A stretch of DNA of 64,000 bases from Nonlabens sp. (GCF_018401815.1 NZ_JAGYKG010000002.1:434001-498000), one strand, 5' to 3'. Numbered from the stretch's first letter, positions 1 through 9,559 are shown. Notes: generated from the sequence alone by a model not told the origin. Made by a program: numbers and translations.

Positions 1-523
1 GTTGTGCGGTAGTCAGCTGTTGCCCTACATTGTTCAATACAATCGTATGAGCACTTTCTAATAAGATATCACCTAATCCATTGTCTAGCGACATGTCTAC
101 TATGGTATAGCTCAATCGCATCATTAAGCCGTCTTGGATAATTACAAATAGGTAGTATTGATCGGGATTTGCAGGATTGCGAGTAACCACTTGTTGGGAT
201 TCTCTAAAGGCATACTCGTCTGTTGGAGTACTTGGCATGTTTTGTTGAAGTCTATTTTTAAAGACTCTTCCTTCGGTATAGAATAATAAGTTTCCTGCTG
301 GGTCATTAACTACGGCAATATTATCAGGACCTTGAATTTGTCCAAAAGCTATAGGGCGTAGGATCCCATTATCGTTTAATGAAGATAAACCTCCTCCATT
401 AAAACTAACGCCGGCTAATGCTCCAAAATACCAATTGTTACGCTCTGCTTGTCCAGAAGACTGGAATGGAATCCAACTACATAGGTAGATAAGAAGGATA
501 GTACATTTAAGCTTTTGATCCAA
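1..523 (-). CDS. secreted T9SS-type repeat protein, N-terminal part (runs off window)
   Basis: Only the first about 174 codons lie in the window; the rest is beyond base 1. Reading on the minus strand from a TTG at 523 gives a short basic start and hydrophobic stretch (LKCTILLIYLCSWIPF), a typical signal peptide, then NNWYFGALAGVSFNGGG. This matches in style the N-terminus of the 990-residue secreted protein at 18468-21440 (ADWWFFGSNAGIDFNTG), including a later segment of the type LLFYTEG versus LLFYTDG. An in-frame TAA lies just upstream of the TTG, so TTG is the only sensible start. The two are probably paralogous surface proteins exported by T9SS, but the sorting domain is not visible here. 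The N-terminal half resembles the WD40-like or propeller-like fronts of flavobacterial gliding-type proteins; that is inference. Confidence 0.7.
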   Translation of the reverse strand, partial: MDQKLKCTILLIYLCSWIPFQSSGQAERNNWYFGALAGVSFNGGGLSSLNDNGILRPIAFGQIQGPDNIAVVNDPAGNLLFYTEGRVFKNRLQQNMPSTPTDEYAFRESQQVVTRNPANPDQYYLFVIIQDGLMMRLSYTIVDMSLDNGLGDILLESAHTIVLNNVGQQLTTAQ

Positions 524-1224
524 AAAATTACAAGTTTAAAAAAGTACAGGAAAATAAAGTCGCCAATATAAGTACTCCGGCATGAAGTTGTACCGAATAA
601 AATCTTAATTTTTAAAATGGCACCCTATATTTTTTAAGAATTGCATGATCACTTGAACCTTTATAAATCGTTCGTGCAGCATGGTAAGAAATCATCGATT
701 CTTCAACGTATTTAGAATTAGAAATGTCTTGCTTGAAAAAAATACAGCGAACTATTAAGTATAGCAGTAGGTGAGATTAATTTTAAAACGCACGAGAATG
801 ATCAGGGTCTTTTAAAATAAGAACTGTAGGGCAACCTTAAGCCCACGGTGACCACTTTGATAAGGCTAGCTCGCTCTGCCTTTGATACCTCTATTGGTAG
901 TGTTATAGCCCCTCTCGATGGGCATAGCGTTCGGGCTACAATGCTAGCGCTGTAATAACACCCTTAATAATCGATATTCTTTCGCCTCAACTCTTTGAAA
1001 TACGTTCATCTAGAAAATGATAAGGCCATATGAGTATTTTTAATCCTGCACTTGCCAAGAGAATTCCTAGATTAACTAGACGGTATTCTTTAAATGTTAC
1101 AGGTCAAGATGGCATGAGGTTCAATCAATGGTAATACTAGTATAAATATTATTGAGAACTACCAATGAATTAAGGGTTTATTTTAAAGGTCTATTTCCTT
1201 ATATTGCCGCTTTAATTAGTTGCT
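524..1224. other. 701-bp intergenic region with a possible decayed coding remnant
   Basis: No intact gene is visible. On the minus strand, 802-963 is open for 53 codons without any start codon and reads like protein (GAITLPIEVSKAERASLIKV...), bounded by TAA at 964-966 and TGA at 802-804. It may be a fragment of a dispersed repeat or a dead gene. The rest is AT-rich with no recognised RNA or terminator. Confidence 0.4.
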
Positions 1225-2457
1225 ATGAAAATTGCCATCATAAGAGAAAGGAAGAATCCGCCAGATCGAAGGGTGGTGTTCACTCCCGAGCAATTGAGCC
1301 GCTTAGGTCTCGCTTTCGCGAAAGCGGAATTCATAGTAGAATCCTCACCCATAAGAATATTTCCAGACAGCCAGTATCAATCTCATGGGATAGCAGTTAT
1401 GGAAGACGTTACCGATGCTGATGTGATGATAGGCGTAAAAGAAGTGCCTATAGAAGCCTTAATTCCCAATAAAAAATACTTTTTCTTTTCCCATACCATT
1501 AAAATGCAACCGTATAACAAGGCGTTATTAAGAGCTGTTTTAGATAAAAAAATTGAATTGTATGATCATGAAGCCATTGTAAATAATAAAGGTGCCAGAT
1601 TGATAGGTTTTGGGAGGTATGCAGGAATAGTAGGGGCTTATAACGGTTTCCGAGCACTAGGCCTGCGAGACGGCTTATTTGAATTACCTAAAGTACAAGA
1701 CTTGACCGATTATGAAGCTCTAAAAGCAGAATTGACACAGATCAAAACCAAATTACCGGCTATTCATATTGTAATGACAGGGAATGGTAAAGTAGCTGGA
1801 GGTATAAGAGAAGTGCTGGAGAAGCTTGGGATAAAGGAGTTGAAACCTAAGGAATACCTGCAGTTAGATCATTTTCAAAATTTACAGACTACATTTACTG
1901 TTTTAGATGTGCATCATTATTACACTCGTAAGGATGGTTACCGACCTACTAAAACGGAGTGCTATAACCATCCAGAATTGCTGGTAAGTGATTTTTTCAA
2001 GTATGCCAAAATATCAGATATGTTAATTACAGGCCATTTTTATGGCAATGAAGCTCCATATCTTTTTACCCGAGAAGATGCCAAACAACCCGATTTTAAA
2101 ATCAGCCTAGTGGCAGATGTGAGTTGTGATATTGATGGCCCTATTGCTTCTACCATAAGGCCTAGCGCCATAGCAGATCCTATCTACGGTTACGACGCTC
2201 AAGGCGAAAAAGAGGTTCCTTTTAAAACCCCAGGATCTATAACGGTAATGGCAGTAGATAATTTGCCTTGTGAATTGCCTAAAGATGCCAGTGAAGGATT
2301 TGGCGAAATGTTTGGAAAACACGTAATTCCTGCGTTCTTTAATGGAGATAAAAATGGCGTTTTAGAACGCGCTCAAATGACCACTAGCGATGGAACGCTA
2401 ACAGAACGATTTGCCTACCTTCATAATTATGTGTATGGTGAGCAAACTAAATTTTAG
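1225..2457 (+). CDS. NAD-dependent saccharopine dehydrogenase (lysine-forming)-like / alanine dehydrogenase family protein
   Basis: A 410-residue cytosolic enzyme of the alanine dehydrogenase/PNT fold. The N-terminus (MKIAIIRERKNPPDRRVVFTP) is the usual AlaDH/PNT opening. Segments such as KYFFFSHTIKMQPYN, IELYDHEAI and GRYAGIVGAYNG around residues 90-145 resemble the NAD-dependent, lysine-forming saccharopine dehydrogenase (fungal Lys1 type). The dinucleotide-binding motif TGNGKVAGGIREVL lies near residue 185. The likely reaction is oxidative deamination of saccharopine to lysine and 2-oxoglutarate, but the physiological role in flavobacteria is not certain. The start ATG at 1225 fits the family. 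A copy of the window-wide palindrome (1311-1326) encodes residues 30-34 (AFAKA), in a variable stretch before the second strand. It stands as a single gene ahead of the adhesin gene, 38 bp away. Confidence 0.8.
   Translation: MKIAIIRERKNPPDRRVVFTPEQLSRLGLAFAKAEFIVESSPIRIFPDSQYQSHGIAVMEDVTDADVMIGVKEVPIEALIPNKKYFFFSHTIKMQPYNKALLRAVLDKKIELYDHEAIVNNKGARLIGFGRYAGIVGAYNGFRALGLRDGLFELPKVQDLTDYEALKAELTQIKTKLPAIHIVMTGNGKVAGGIREVLEKLGIKELKPKEYLQLDHFQNLQTTFTVLDVHHYYTRKDGYRPTKTECYNHPELLVSDFFKYAKISDMLITGHFYGNEAPYLFTREDAKQPDFKISLVADVSCDIDGPIASTIRPSAIADPIYGYDAQGEKEVPFKTPGSITVMAVDNLPCELPKDASEGFGEMFGKHVIPAFFNGDKNGVLERAQMTTSDGTLTERFAYLHNYVYGEQTKF
1311..1326. repeat. iterated palindrome copy 1 (coding)
   Basis: Exact CGCTTTCGCGAAAGCG inside the dehydrogenase gene, read as AFAKA. 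One of 14 copies in the window. Confidence 0.95.
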
Positions 2458-2495
2458 AATGCAACAACTAGTACAAAATTAAATTACCCCTTAGT

Positions 2496-5400
2496 ATGAA
2501 AATGAATGCTAAAATAAATATACCGCTTGCAGCAACTCTGTTCTTGATGTTGTTGGCCTTACCAGTTACGGCCCAATTTAATCCCAGTTTAATAGGTAAT
2601 ACAACAGCTCAAGGAAATGACTGTTATCAAATTACACCTAATTTAAATGGTCAGTCTGGTGCCATGTGGTCTCCAGACAGGATCAATATGCTTACCAATT
2701 TTATTATAGAGTTTAGAATTTATCTAGGAACTAATGATGCAAATGGAGCTGATGGACTCACTTTTGTAATGAAAAATAATCCAACTCCTGTAATTGGTAA
2801 TTTAGGTGGCGGTATGGGATATGAAGGAATCCCCAATTCTTTTGCAGTAGAGTTTGATACGTGGCAAAACGGACAATTAGGTGATCCTACTTTTGATCAT
2901 ATCGCCATGGTTTCGGCAGGAATAAACAATCACAGTGTTGCTCAAAATCTGGCAGGACCTGTTGTAGCGTCTGCCACTTCCAATAATGTAGAAGATGGTC
3001 AAGAGCATGCGGTGCGTATCGAGTGGAATGGCGCTACAGAAACAATGAGCGTTTACTTTGATTGTAGCTTAAGACTTTCTTATACAGGGGATTTAATTAA
3101 TCAGGTTTTTGCAGGTAGTGTCTTTACTTATTTTGGTTTTACGGGTTCTACTGGTGGTGCTGCAAATCTACAACGGGTGTGTTTTGATTATATATCTTTT
3201 GCAAACGATATAGGCAGTCTTAATGATACCGCTATATGTGTTGGAGATACGGTTTCTAATGTTGATGTTACTATTAATGGTGGTTTGAGTTACTTATGGA
3301 CCCCTGTAACTGGAGTGAGTGATCCTACTATCGCCAACCCTACTTTTAACCCTACTACAACCACTACTTATTCGGTAGATATTATTAATAGTTGTGGAAA
3401 TGTTATTCAAGATGATTTTATTGTAGCTGTAGGAACGCCTCCTACTGCAAGCCTAATACAGGATGTTGCTGTTTGTGACGACGCCTCTAATGATGGACTT
3501 ATTATTTATGACTTGTCTCAATTAGATGCAAGCCTACTAGGAACTCAGGATCCGACACAATATCAAGTATCGTATCACACCTCTCAAGCAGATGCAGACT
3601 CTCAAATGAATCCCTTACCATCTAGTTTTACCAATACCACCATTTGCACGCGTATTTATGCGCGTTTGGAATCGGTAATCAGCGCTACTTGTTATGACAC
3701 TGCAGATTTTGAATTATGTGTCAGCACACAACCAGCAGCCAATCCAGTAACGACCTACAGGTTGTGTGATGACCCGTCTAACGACAATTCTGAAGTCTTT
3801 GATCTGGTCTCTAGAACTCCAGAAATTCTGCTCACTCAAAATCCAGCTGATTTTACTATTGAATACTTTACCTCGCAAGCAGATGCCGATTTAGGATCTG
3901 TAGGTGGAGCGACTCCTGTGAACAACCTATACAATAGTGCTGGCCAAATCATGTATGCGCGTATAGAAAATACTGCCAATACCAGCTGTTATGACACCAC
4001 ATCATTTGATATCATAGTAGATGACTTCCCAGTAGCAACAGCTCCTGCAGATCTACTCATTTGTGATGATGCCAGTAATGATGGTACGGAGGATATCACG
4101 CTGACACAATTTGATGCTGATGTTTTAAATGGACCAACCACTCCTACTTTTGTAGTGTCTTATCATTTAAATCAAGCAGATGCAGATGCTGACGCTCCAG
4201 GACTAACGAGTCCTTTTACCATTACCACCGGTACCACAACCATTGTAGCTAGAATAGACAATACAGTTAATCCCACTTGTTTTGATACCACACCTATCAC
4301 CATCATTCTCAACGAGCAAGCAGTGGCTAATAACGTTGCCGAATACCGTATCTGTGATGATGCTAGTAACGACGGGCTGGAAGATTTTGACCTGAGTACT
4401 CAAGACAGTCAAGTGTTAGGAACTCAAAACGCTGCTAACTTTAGCATAGAGTACTTTACCTCACAAGCAGATGCCGATTTAGGATCTGTAGGTGGAGCGA
4501 CTCCGTTACCTACCTTATACAACAGTGGTACTGCAACAGTTTTTGTAAGAATACAAACCAATGCCAACACCAATTGTTATGACACGGCTGTAGTTGACCT
4601 TTTTGTAGATCCGTTACCACTTGCAGGAACTCCAGCAGATATTATTGTGTGTGATGATCCTTCTAACGACGGAACAGAAGACGTGAACTTATCCCAGTTT
4701 GATAGCGCCATCCTTAACGGGCAGACCAATCCTAATTTTAATGTGAGCTATCACGCCTCTCAAGCAGATGCTGATGCTAATGCAAGTCCATTGTCCAGCC
4801 CTTATGCGGTGAATAGCACTACACCTAATTTATTTGCCAGAATCGATAATGCAGCTAATGATAGTTGTTACACGACCACTACTTTTAGATTTGTGATCAG
4901 TCCTACACCTACGGCAAATCCAGTGATGGATAGGATCACTTGTGATGATCCTGGAAATGACGGTTCTGAGGTATTTGATTTACGTATGGCAAACAGCGAG
5001 GTTTTAAATGGTCAAACAGCTGGTGATTATACTATTACCTACCACACGACATCAAACGGTGCGATGACTGGAATGGGAACAGATCAAATAATGAACGATA
5101 CTGCTTATGCAAGTAGTACCAGCACACCAGAGACCATCTTTGTAAGAATAGAAGCAATCTCCAATCCTATTTGTTTTGATACGACTAGTTTTACCTTAAC
5201 CGTAAGTGAGCAGCCTACAGTGGGAACTGCCACTGATGTGGTAGGTTGTGATGACATCAGCAACGATGGTTTTGAAGAATTTGACTTCAGCTCACAAGAT
5301 GCGGCCATCTATAACGGTCAAAACACTACAGACTTCAATGTGACCTATCACAGCAGTCTAACAGATGCAGATAACGACACCAATGCATTGAGCTTCCCTT

Positions 5401-6182
5401 ATACCAACACTTCTAGATCACAAACCATCTATGCAAGAATCGAAAATGCCTCCAATCAAGATTGTTATGATGTATCTACTTTTAGAATAGAAGTATTTGC
5501 ACGACCTGTTATTGCTAACCAAGGACCTTATACTATTTGTGCAGGCGTTCCCGAAACCATTGACGCAGGTCCAGGATTCTCTAGCTACCTGTGGTCTACT
5601 GGAGAAACCACACAAACTATTGATGTGGCCTCTAGTGGCGATTATACGGTAAGGGTGACCAACAGCGATGGTTGTGACAGCACCGCAACAGTAAGTGTTG
5701 TAGCCTCTGATGTAGCTGTAATAGAACGCATTGATGTAGGACAGTTTGAAGTCAACACCAACACACTGACAGCAATTGTCACTGGAAGCGGTGATTACGA
5801 ATTCTCATTAGATGACTTTGTTTATCAAGACAGCCAGCGATTTAATAACCTGTATCCAGGATTTTACACGATTTATGTACGAGATAAAAACGGCTGCGGT
5901 ACCGTATCTATGGATGCTGTCATTATAGGTGGGCCTCCTTATTTTACTCCTAATCAAGATGGGTATCACGATACCTGGCAAGTCATTGCGGTAGAAATGA
6001 TTCCTGATGCCAGTATCTATATTTTTGACCGTTACGGTAAGTTATTAAAACAAGTAAGCGCTACCGGTCAGGGATGGGACGGAACTTATAATGGAGCTCC
6101 TATGCCGTCCAGTGATTACTGGTACTTAGTAGAACTAGCTGACGGAAGAAGTTTCCGAGGTCACTTTGCTTTAAAGCGATAA
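2496..6182 (+). CDS. large secreted L-type lectin-domain adhesin with seven repeats and T9SS type B sorting domain
   Basis: A 1228-residue surface protein. Residues 1-27 are a signal peptide ending PVTAQ. Residues about 28-240 look like an L-type (legume-like) lectin domain: GNDCYQITPNLNGQSGAMW, then NGADGLTFVMKN and FAVEFDTWQN, the typical strands of that fold. A short Ig-like segment follows. From about residue 325 to 1010 there are seven repeats of about 98 residues, each opening with C-D-D-x-S/G-N-D and containing SYHxSQADAD- or EYFTSQADAD-like and ARIEN-like strands. An Ig/PKD-like segment (YLWSTGETTQTI) follows. The last 82 residues, from PPYFTPNQDGYHDTW to the final GHFALKR, are a gliding-motility-type (type B) sorting domain. 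The protein is therefore expected in the periplasm, then exported by T9SS to the cell surface or medium. The probable role is sugar binding or adhesion. Closest relative in the window is 18468-21440. Confidence 0.9.
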   Translation: MKMNAKINIPLAATLFLMLLALPVTAQFNPSLIGNTTAQGNDCYQITPNLNGQSGAMWSPDRINMLTNFIIEFRIYLGTNDANGADGLTFVMKNNPTPVIGNLGGGMGYEGIPNSFAVEFDTWQNGQLGDPTFDHIAMVSAGINNHSVAQNLAGPVVASATSNNVEDGQEHAVRIEWNGATETMSVYFDCSLRLSYTGDLINQVFAGSVFTYFGFTGSTGGAANLQRVCFDYISFANDIGSLNDTAICVGDTVSNVDVTINGGLSYLWTPVTGVSDPTIANPTFNPTTTTTYSVDIINSCGNVIQDDFIVAVGTPPTASLIQDVAVCDDASNDGLIIYDLSQLDASLLGTQDPTQYQVSYHTSQADADSQMNPLPSSFTNTTICTRIYARLESVISATCYDTADFELCVSTQPAANPVTTYRLCDDPSNDNSEVFDLVSRTPEILLTQNPADFTIEYFTSQADADLGSVGGATPVNNLYNSAGQIMYARIENTANTSCYDTTSFDIIVDDFPVATAPADLLICDDASNDGTEDITLTQFDADVLNGPTTPTFVVSYHLNQADADADAPGLTSPFTITTGTTTIVARIDNTVNPTCFDTTPITIILNEQAVANNVAEYRICDDASNDGLEDFDLSTQDSQVLGTQNAANFSIEYFTSQADADLGSVGGATPLPTLYNSGTATVFVRIQTNANTNCYDTAVVDLFVDPLPLAGTPADIIVCDDPSNDGTEDVNLSQFDSAILNGQTNPNFNVSYHASQADADANASPLSSPYAVNSTTPNLFARIDNAANDSCYTTTTFRFVISPTPTANPVMDRITCDDPGNDGSEVFDLRMANSEVLNGQTAGDYTITYHTTSNGAMTGMGTDQIMNDTAYASSTSTPETIFVRIEAISNPICFDTTSFTLTVSEQPTVGTATDVVGCDDISNDGFEEFDFSSQDAAIYNGQNTTDFNVTYHSSLTDADNDTNALSFPYTNTSRSQTIYARIENASNQDCYDVSTFRIEVFARPVIANQGPYTICAGVPETIDAGPGFSSYLWSTGETTQTIDVASSGDYTVRVTNSDGCDSTATVSVVASDVAVIERIDVGQFEVNTNTLTAIVTGSGDYEFSLDDFVYQDSQRFNNLYPGFYTIYVRDKNGCGTVSMDAVIIGGPPYFTPNQDGYHDTWQVIAVEMIPDASIYIFDRYGKLLKQVSATGQGWDGTYNGAPMPSSDYWYLVELADGRSFRGHFALKR
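3465..5505 (+). repeat. seven tandem coding repeats of about 295 bp
   Basis: The conserved Cys-Asp-Asp of each unit falls near residues 327, 423, 522, 618, 717, 815 and 917, a period of 95-102 residues. Most units are diverged at DNA level, but two 53-bp stretches (3864-3916 and 4452-4504) differ at one base only, pointing to recent duplication or gene conversion. Confidence 0.9.
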
Positions 6183-6204
6183 TACAGCAGATTTCTTAAC
6201 TAAT

Positions 6205-6236
6205 AAAAGCGAGTTATTTTTCAATAACTCGCTTTT
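6205..6236. terminator. bidirectional hairpin terminator
   Basis: Perfect 14-bp stem (AAAAGCGAGTTATT / AATAACTCGCTTTT) with a 4-base loop, A-rich on one side and T-rich on the other. It sits 23 bp after the adhesin stop and 52 bp beyond the end of the convergent MazG-like gene, so it can serve both. Confidence 0.85.
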
Positions 6237-6258
6237 GTATTTGTAACTGCAGGTGCTT

Positions 6259-6274
6259 CGCTTTCGCGAAAGCG
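6259..6274. repeat. iterated palindrome copy 2 (intergenic)
   Basis: Exact CGCTTTCGCGAAAGCG between the hairpin terminator and the end of the MazG-like gene. Confidence 0.95.
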
Positions 6275-6287
6275 AAAAAAACGCTAC

Positions 6288-6683
6288 TTATTGAAGGGCA
6301 TTCTGGAGTATTTTTTCAAAATTAGGTTTGAAATAGGATGGCCCCTTGAGCACTTTTCCATCTTCACGATAGATAGGCAACCCATCAGCGCCTAGTTTTG
6401 ACATGTTGGATTGCTGGATTTCATCAAAGACATCTTCTATGACATCCTGCATTCCGTGTTCTATAATCGTTCCACAAAGAATATAAAGCATATCTCCCAA
6501 GGCATCAGCCACTTCAACTAGGTCGTTGTTTTGGGCAGCTTGTAAGTACTCTTCGTTTTCTTCTTTCATCAATTCAAATCTCAATTGATTGCGACGCTCT
6601 GATATATGTGCAATGGGATTGCTATTTATACCAAGTTTAAAGGCTGTATGAAATTTATGAACACTTTCTATTTGTTTCTTCAT
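6288..6683 (-). CDS. MazG-like / PRA-PH-type nucleoside triphosphate pyrophosphohydrolase
   Basis: A 131-residue all-alpha cytosolic protein. Residues about 38-45 (ELMKEENEE) give the E-x-x-E metal-binding helix and residues about 60-67 (DALGDMLY) the paired D-x-x-x-D of the MazG/phosphoribosyl-ATP pyrophosphohydrolase fold. The family hydrolyses NTPs or related nucleotides to monophosphates plus pyrophosphate, often as housecleaning. The exact substrate cannot be read from sequence. It is the single-domain length, not the doubled E. coli MazG. It is divergent from the small membrane protein at 6738 and ends next to palindrome copy 2. Confidence 0.8.
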   Translation of the reverse strand: MKKQIESVHKFHTAFKLGINSNPIAHISERRNQLRFELMKEENEEYLQAAQNNDLVEVADALGDMLYILCGTIIEHGMQDVIEDVFDEIQQSNMSKLGADGLPIYREDGKVLKGPSYFKPNFEKILQNALQ

Positions 6684-6737
6684 ATCTATGGTGCTATTGC
6701 TAGTATTGGTTTGTAATTTTGTAAAAATAAGTTTTAT

Positions 6738-6959
6738 ATGAATATATTTCCACTAGTTGTAAAAGATCCTATGTTTAGTAGCGGTCAAATTTATTTTGGA
6801 ATAGGTTTTTTTATCGTTTTTGTTGTGATTATTTCATTCATGTATCTCAAAGATAAAAATTTACACCAGAAAAATTATAAAGGAGTATTTTGGGTTCTAA
6901 TAGGATTCATTTCTTTTATCTTGCTACTAGTGGCTATTAAATTGGGGTTACAAAAATAA
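6738..6959 (+). CDS. small two-helix membrane protein
   Basis: A 73-residue protein with two hydrophobic helices, about residues 18-36 (QIYFGIGFFIVFVVIISFMY) and 49-68 (VFWVLIGFISFILLLVAI), joined by a short lysine- and asparagine-rich loop. No catalytic motif is present and I cannot assign a function. Composition and placement between two unrelated genes suggest a real but uncharacterised flavobacterial inner-membrane protein. Confidence 0.6.
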   Translation: MNIFPLVVKDPMFSSGQIYFGIGFFIVFVVIISFMYLKDKNLHQKNYKGVFWVLIGFISFILLLVAIKLGLQK

Positions 6960-7065
6960 ATAACTGCTAAAATTTATTCCAATGCCTATTTGAATGTTGA
7001 TTTCATTTTTTAACACCACAGGAAGCACTTTTCTGCTATCTAATTATTTATTATCCTTTTTAAGC

Positions 7066-9024
7066 TTAAAATCCTAAACGCACACCTATCTTATAATTTC
7101 GCCCTCGGGTTTGAAAACCTACAACTTCTTGAAAATCCTCATTAAGTACATTAGACACCCCTAGAAAAAAGCTAACTTCTGTAGATTTCAATTTATAAGT
7201 CACATCCAAGTCTACTAATTGATAGCTTTCTAAAGCTACGTTTTGCGTACTAAACGTGTTCAGGTCAAAAAACGCATCAGCACGCTGATGATTGTATTGG
7301 TATCTTGCCGTTAAAAAAGCTCCTTCAAAAGCCTCAATTCTCGCACTTGCATTCAATTTATGTTTAGGAATACGCCTCAATTGAGGCACATTATCTCTTT
7401 CAATGAAGGAGTAATTAGCTGTTAAATTCCATTTATCAAACAAAAGAGTTTGCGCCATAACTTCCACTCCTCTAGCGGTCAATTGTTCCTGCACATTTTG
7501 ATATTGAGATATAAAATTGACTGGGTCAATGGTAACGAACTGAACTAGGTTATTTTCTTCTCGTTGGAAAACACTAACCCCTATACTTGTCTGGTCTTTA
7601 CTCCATGAAATTCCAGCTTCTAAAGTGGCATTTTCTTCTGCTGTTAAGTCTTCATTTCCAAAACCGCTAGCATACAATTGGAATAATGACGGAGTAATAT
7701 ATGCCGTACTAAAGCTGGCATAAGCCTTAAAGATGTGATCACCAACATTAAATCTATAGGATGGATTCAGGTTGTAAACCAATTGTCCATCATAATTACT
7801 GTGCAAGTTGTAGCGTGCTCCTGCATTGACATTAAAACCAGTACCACTCAAATAAACTACATTAAAATAAGGATCATAAATCTGGAAATTCACCTCATCT
7901 GTAGTTGCATTTTGAACGAATGAAGTACCACCGAATGGGATACTAAAATCTTCATAGGTCTGATTATTGAAATTAAAGCCTAGAATGGTTTTTAAACTAG
8001 CATCTTCAGATAAATCAAAAGTGTATTTATTATAAAGGTCTAAGGAATATCCATCAGCATTGAAAAGAGAGGGGGAATTACTCCTGTTATCCCTTCGAGT
8101 ATGGGTACTGACGTCTGCATAAACCAGTTCTCCTTTTTTGGAGTACTTCCAATTCATGTTGGTTCCCCAGCGTATTTGGCGGCTATAGGTCTCATTATCG
8201 CCATCTGCAAAGGCTCCATTATCAAATTCGGCTACGTACTCATCAAAAGACAAATAACTGCTCAATTTGAAGTCCTTATGATTGTTATAACCTATGCGAC
8301 CTAAAAGATTAATCCGGTTAAATTGGTCTGCATCAAAGTCTTCATTTTCATCAGCACTTTCTGCGGCACTAAGTCCGTCAGTGCTTTGATGATTGAATCC
8401 TACTCCGTAAGTAAGACCATTTTTTGCGGTTCCTTGAAGTTGTACACTATTGTTGTACTCATCTATTCCAGAAGTGTTTTGCTGGCTGCTTTTATTGGTC
8501 CCAACAAAGGAAGCTAGGTTCACTCTCACTCCAGATGTAGGTGCTTTTCGCAATTTGATGTTGATAACAGCGGTACTTGCATTAGCTCCATAAAGTGTAC
8601 TCGCAGCTCCTTTTAAAATTTCGATTTCTTCAATTTGATCTAGATCTATTAACCTTAAATCAAAATCACCAGCGATATTGCTAGGGTCATTTACTTGTGC
8701 ACCATCGATTAAGAAAGAAACCTGACGGCTATTCCCTCCTCTAACAAAGTAACTTTGATTCTGCCCAGCATTACTGCGAGCACCGTTAATTTCTATTCCA
8801 GCGTACTGATTTAGAAGGTCGGCAATACTCGAGGCCCGCTGTGCTTCGATGTCTGCTCTTGTGATTTTAATAACTGGTTTACCGCTGTCTTTGCGTTGTA
8901 AGTCAAATTTTGACGAAGCCGTAACGATTACTTCTTCCAGTTTTGTTGCTGTAGTATCCACTTGTGCATTTCCCGACACAACTAAGACGATCATAGCGCC
9001 AAAGGCGATGATTTGTTTTTTCAT
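7066..9024 (-). CDS. btuB: TonB-dependent outer-membrane receptor, BtuB-like cobalamin receptor
   Basis: A 652-residue outer-membrane protein. A signal peptide (about residues 1-20) is followed by a TonB box region LEEVIVTASS at 29-38. The plug domain (about 45-165) contains the motifs SFLIDGAQVNDP and EEIEILKGAASTLYGA, and then a beta-barrel runs to the terminal aromatic (IGVRLGF). Length, the small barrel and a cobalamin riboswitch in its leader (9203-9395) identify it as the vitamin B12 or corrinoid receptor rather than a SusC or siderophore type. It is transcribed away from the BtuF-like lipoprotein gene at 9575. Expression should fall when adenosylcobalamin is abundant. Confidence 0.9.
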   Translation of the reverse strand: MKKQIIAFGAMIVLVVSGNAQVDTTATKLEEVIVTASSKFDLQRKDSGKPVIKITRADIEAQRASSIADLLNQYAGIEINGARSNAGQNQSYFVRGGNSRQVSFLIDGAQVNDPSNIAGDFDLRLIDLDQIEEIEILKGAASTLYGANASTAVINIKLRKAPTSGVRVNLASFVGTNKSSQQNTSGIDEYNNSVQLQGTAKNGLTYGVGFNHQSTDGLSAAESADENEDFDADQFNRINLLGRIGYNNHKDFKLSSYLSFDEYVAEFDNGAFADGDNETYSRQIRWGTNMNWKYSKKGELVYADVSTHTRRDNRSNSPSLFNADGYSLDLYNKYTFDLSEDASLKTILGFNFNNQTYEDFSIPFGGTSFVQNATTDEVNFQIYDPYFNVVYLSGTGFNVNAGARYNLHSNYDGQLVYNLNPSYRFNVGDHIFKAYASFSTAYITPSLFQLYASGFGNEDLTAEENATLEAGISWSKDQTSIGVSVFQREENNLVQFVTIDPVNFISQYQNVQEQLTARGVEVMAQTLLFDKWNLTANYSFIERDNVPQLRRIPKHKLNASARIEAFEGAFLTARYQYNHQRADAFFDLNTFSTQNVALESYQLVDLDVTYKLKSTEVSFFLGVSNVLNEDFQEVVGFQTRGRNYKIGVRLGF

Positions 9025-9202
9025 TTTTAGGTTTTTAGTCTCGGGAAGAAGATTGGAGGAGCAGGTACAGTAATGATGTAGAAACCCTTATTACAAGGTA
9101 TCGGTGCAGCCTGTACAAAATTTAATTCAGGACGCAACCAGCCATTAGTATAAACTCATCGTTATCTCTATCCCGAAGATGAACAATAATTTAATTGAAA
9201 AT

Positions 9203-9395
9203 TTGGCAGGTCTCCTGACTTCAAAATAAAATCGCCTTCCCAAGTCCTATACTCAGTGGCCTTTTTGATTTTATCCTATCTTAGATAGGTTGCCTCTATT
9301 TTAAGAGACATTTTGTTTACAGTTGCGGGAACAGTTCTAGAATTGCACTAGATTCCCTTTTAATTTTTTTGCTTTCGTGTCGAAATGAATGCGAT
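9203..9395 (-). promoter_or_regulatory. cobalamin riboswitch upstream of btuB
   Basis: Read on the minus strand this leader contains, in order, AAAGGGAATCTAGTGCAA with its pairing half, the CCCGCAACTG segment, GCCACTG, GGGAAGG and GTCAGGAGACCTGCC. These are the conserved boxes of the cobalamin (AdoCbl) riboswitch, the last being the B12 box. It ends about 180 bases before the btuB start, leaving room for the expression platform. Boundaries are approximate, as the outer P1/P2 pairing was judged by eye. Confidence 0.93.
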
Positions 9396-9559
9396 ATCCA
9401 CCTCCTTTTTTTAATCAATAAAAGAAAGCGGCATTTTACCCCAGCTAAAAAAACCATATTTTAAGTTGCGAAAATACTATTAAATAGTATCTATAAACTA
9501 GGAAGCTTAAGAATTTTATCAAAATCAGAAAGAAGTCCATTCAAACCCTTCATTATAAC

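Noticed and set aside
1152..1421. Plus-strand frame overlapping the dehydrogenase start
   Set aside because: Overlaps the true gene in another frame and has no domain; the palindrome keeps it open.
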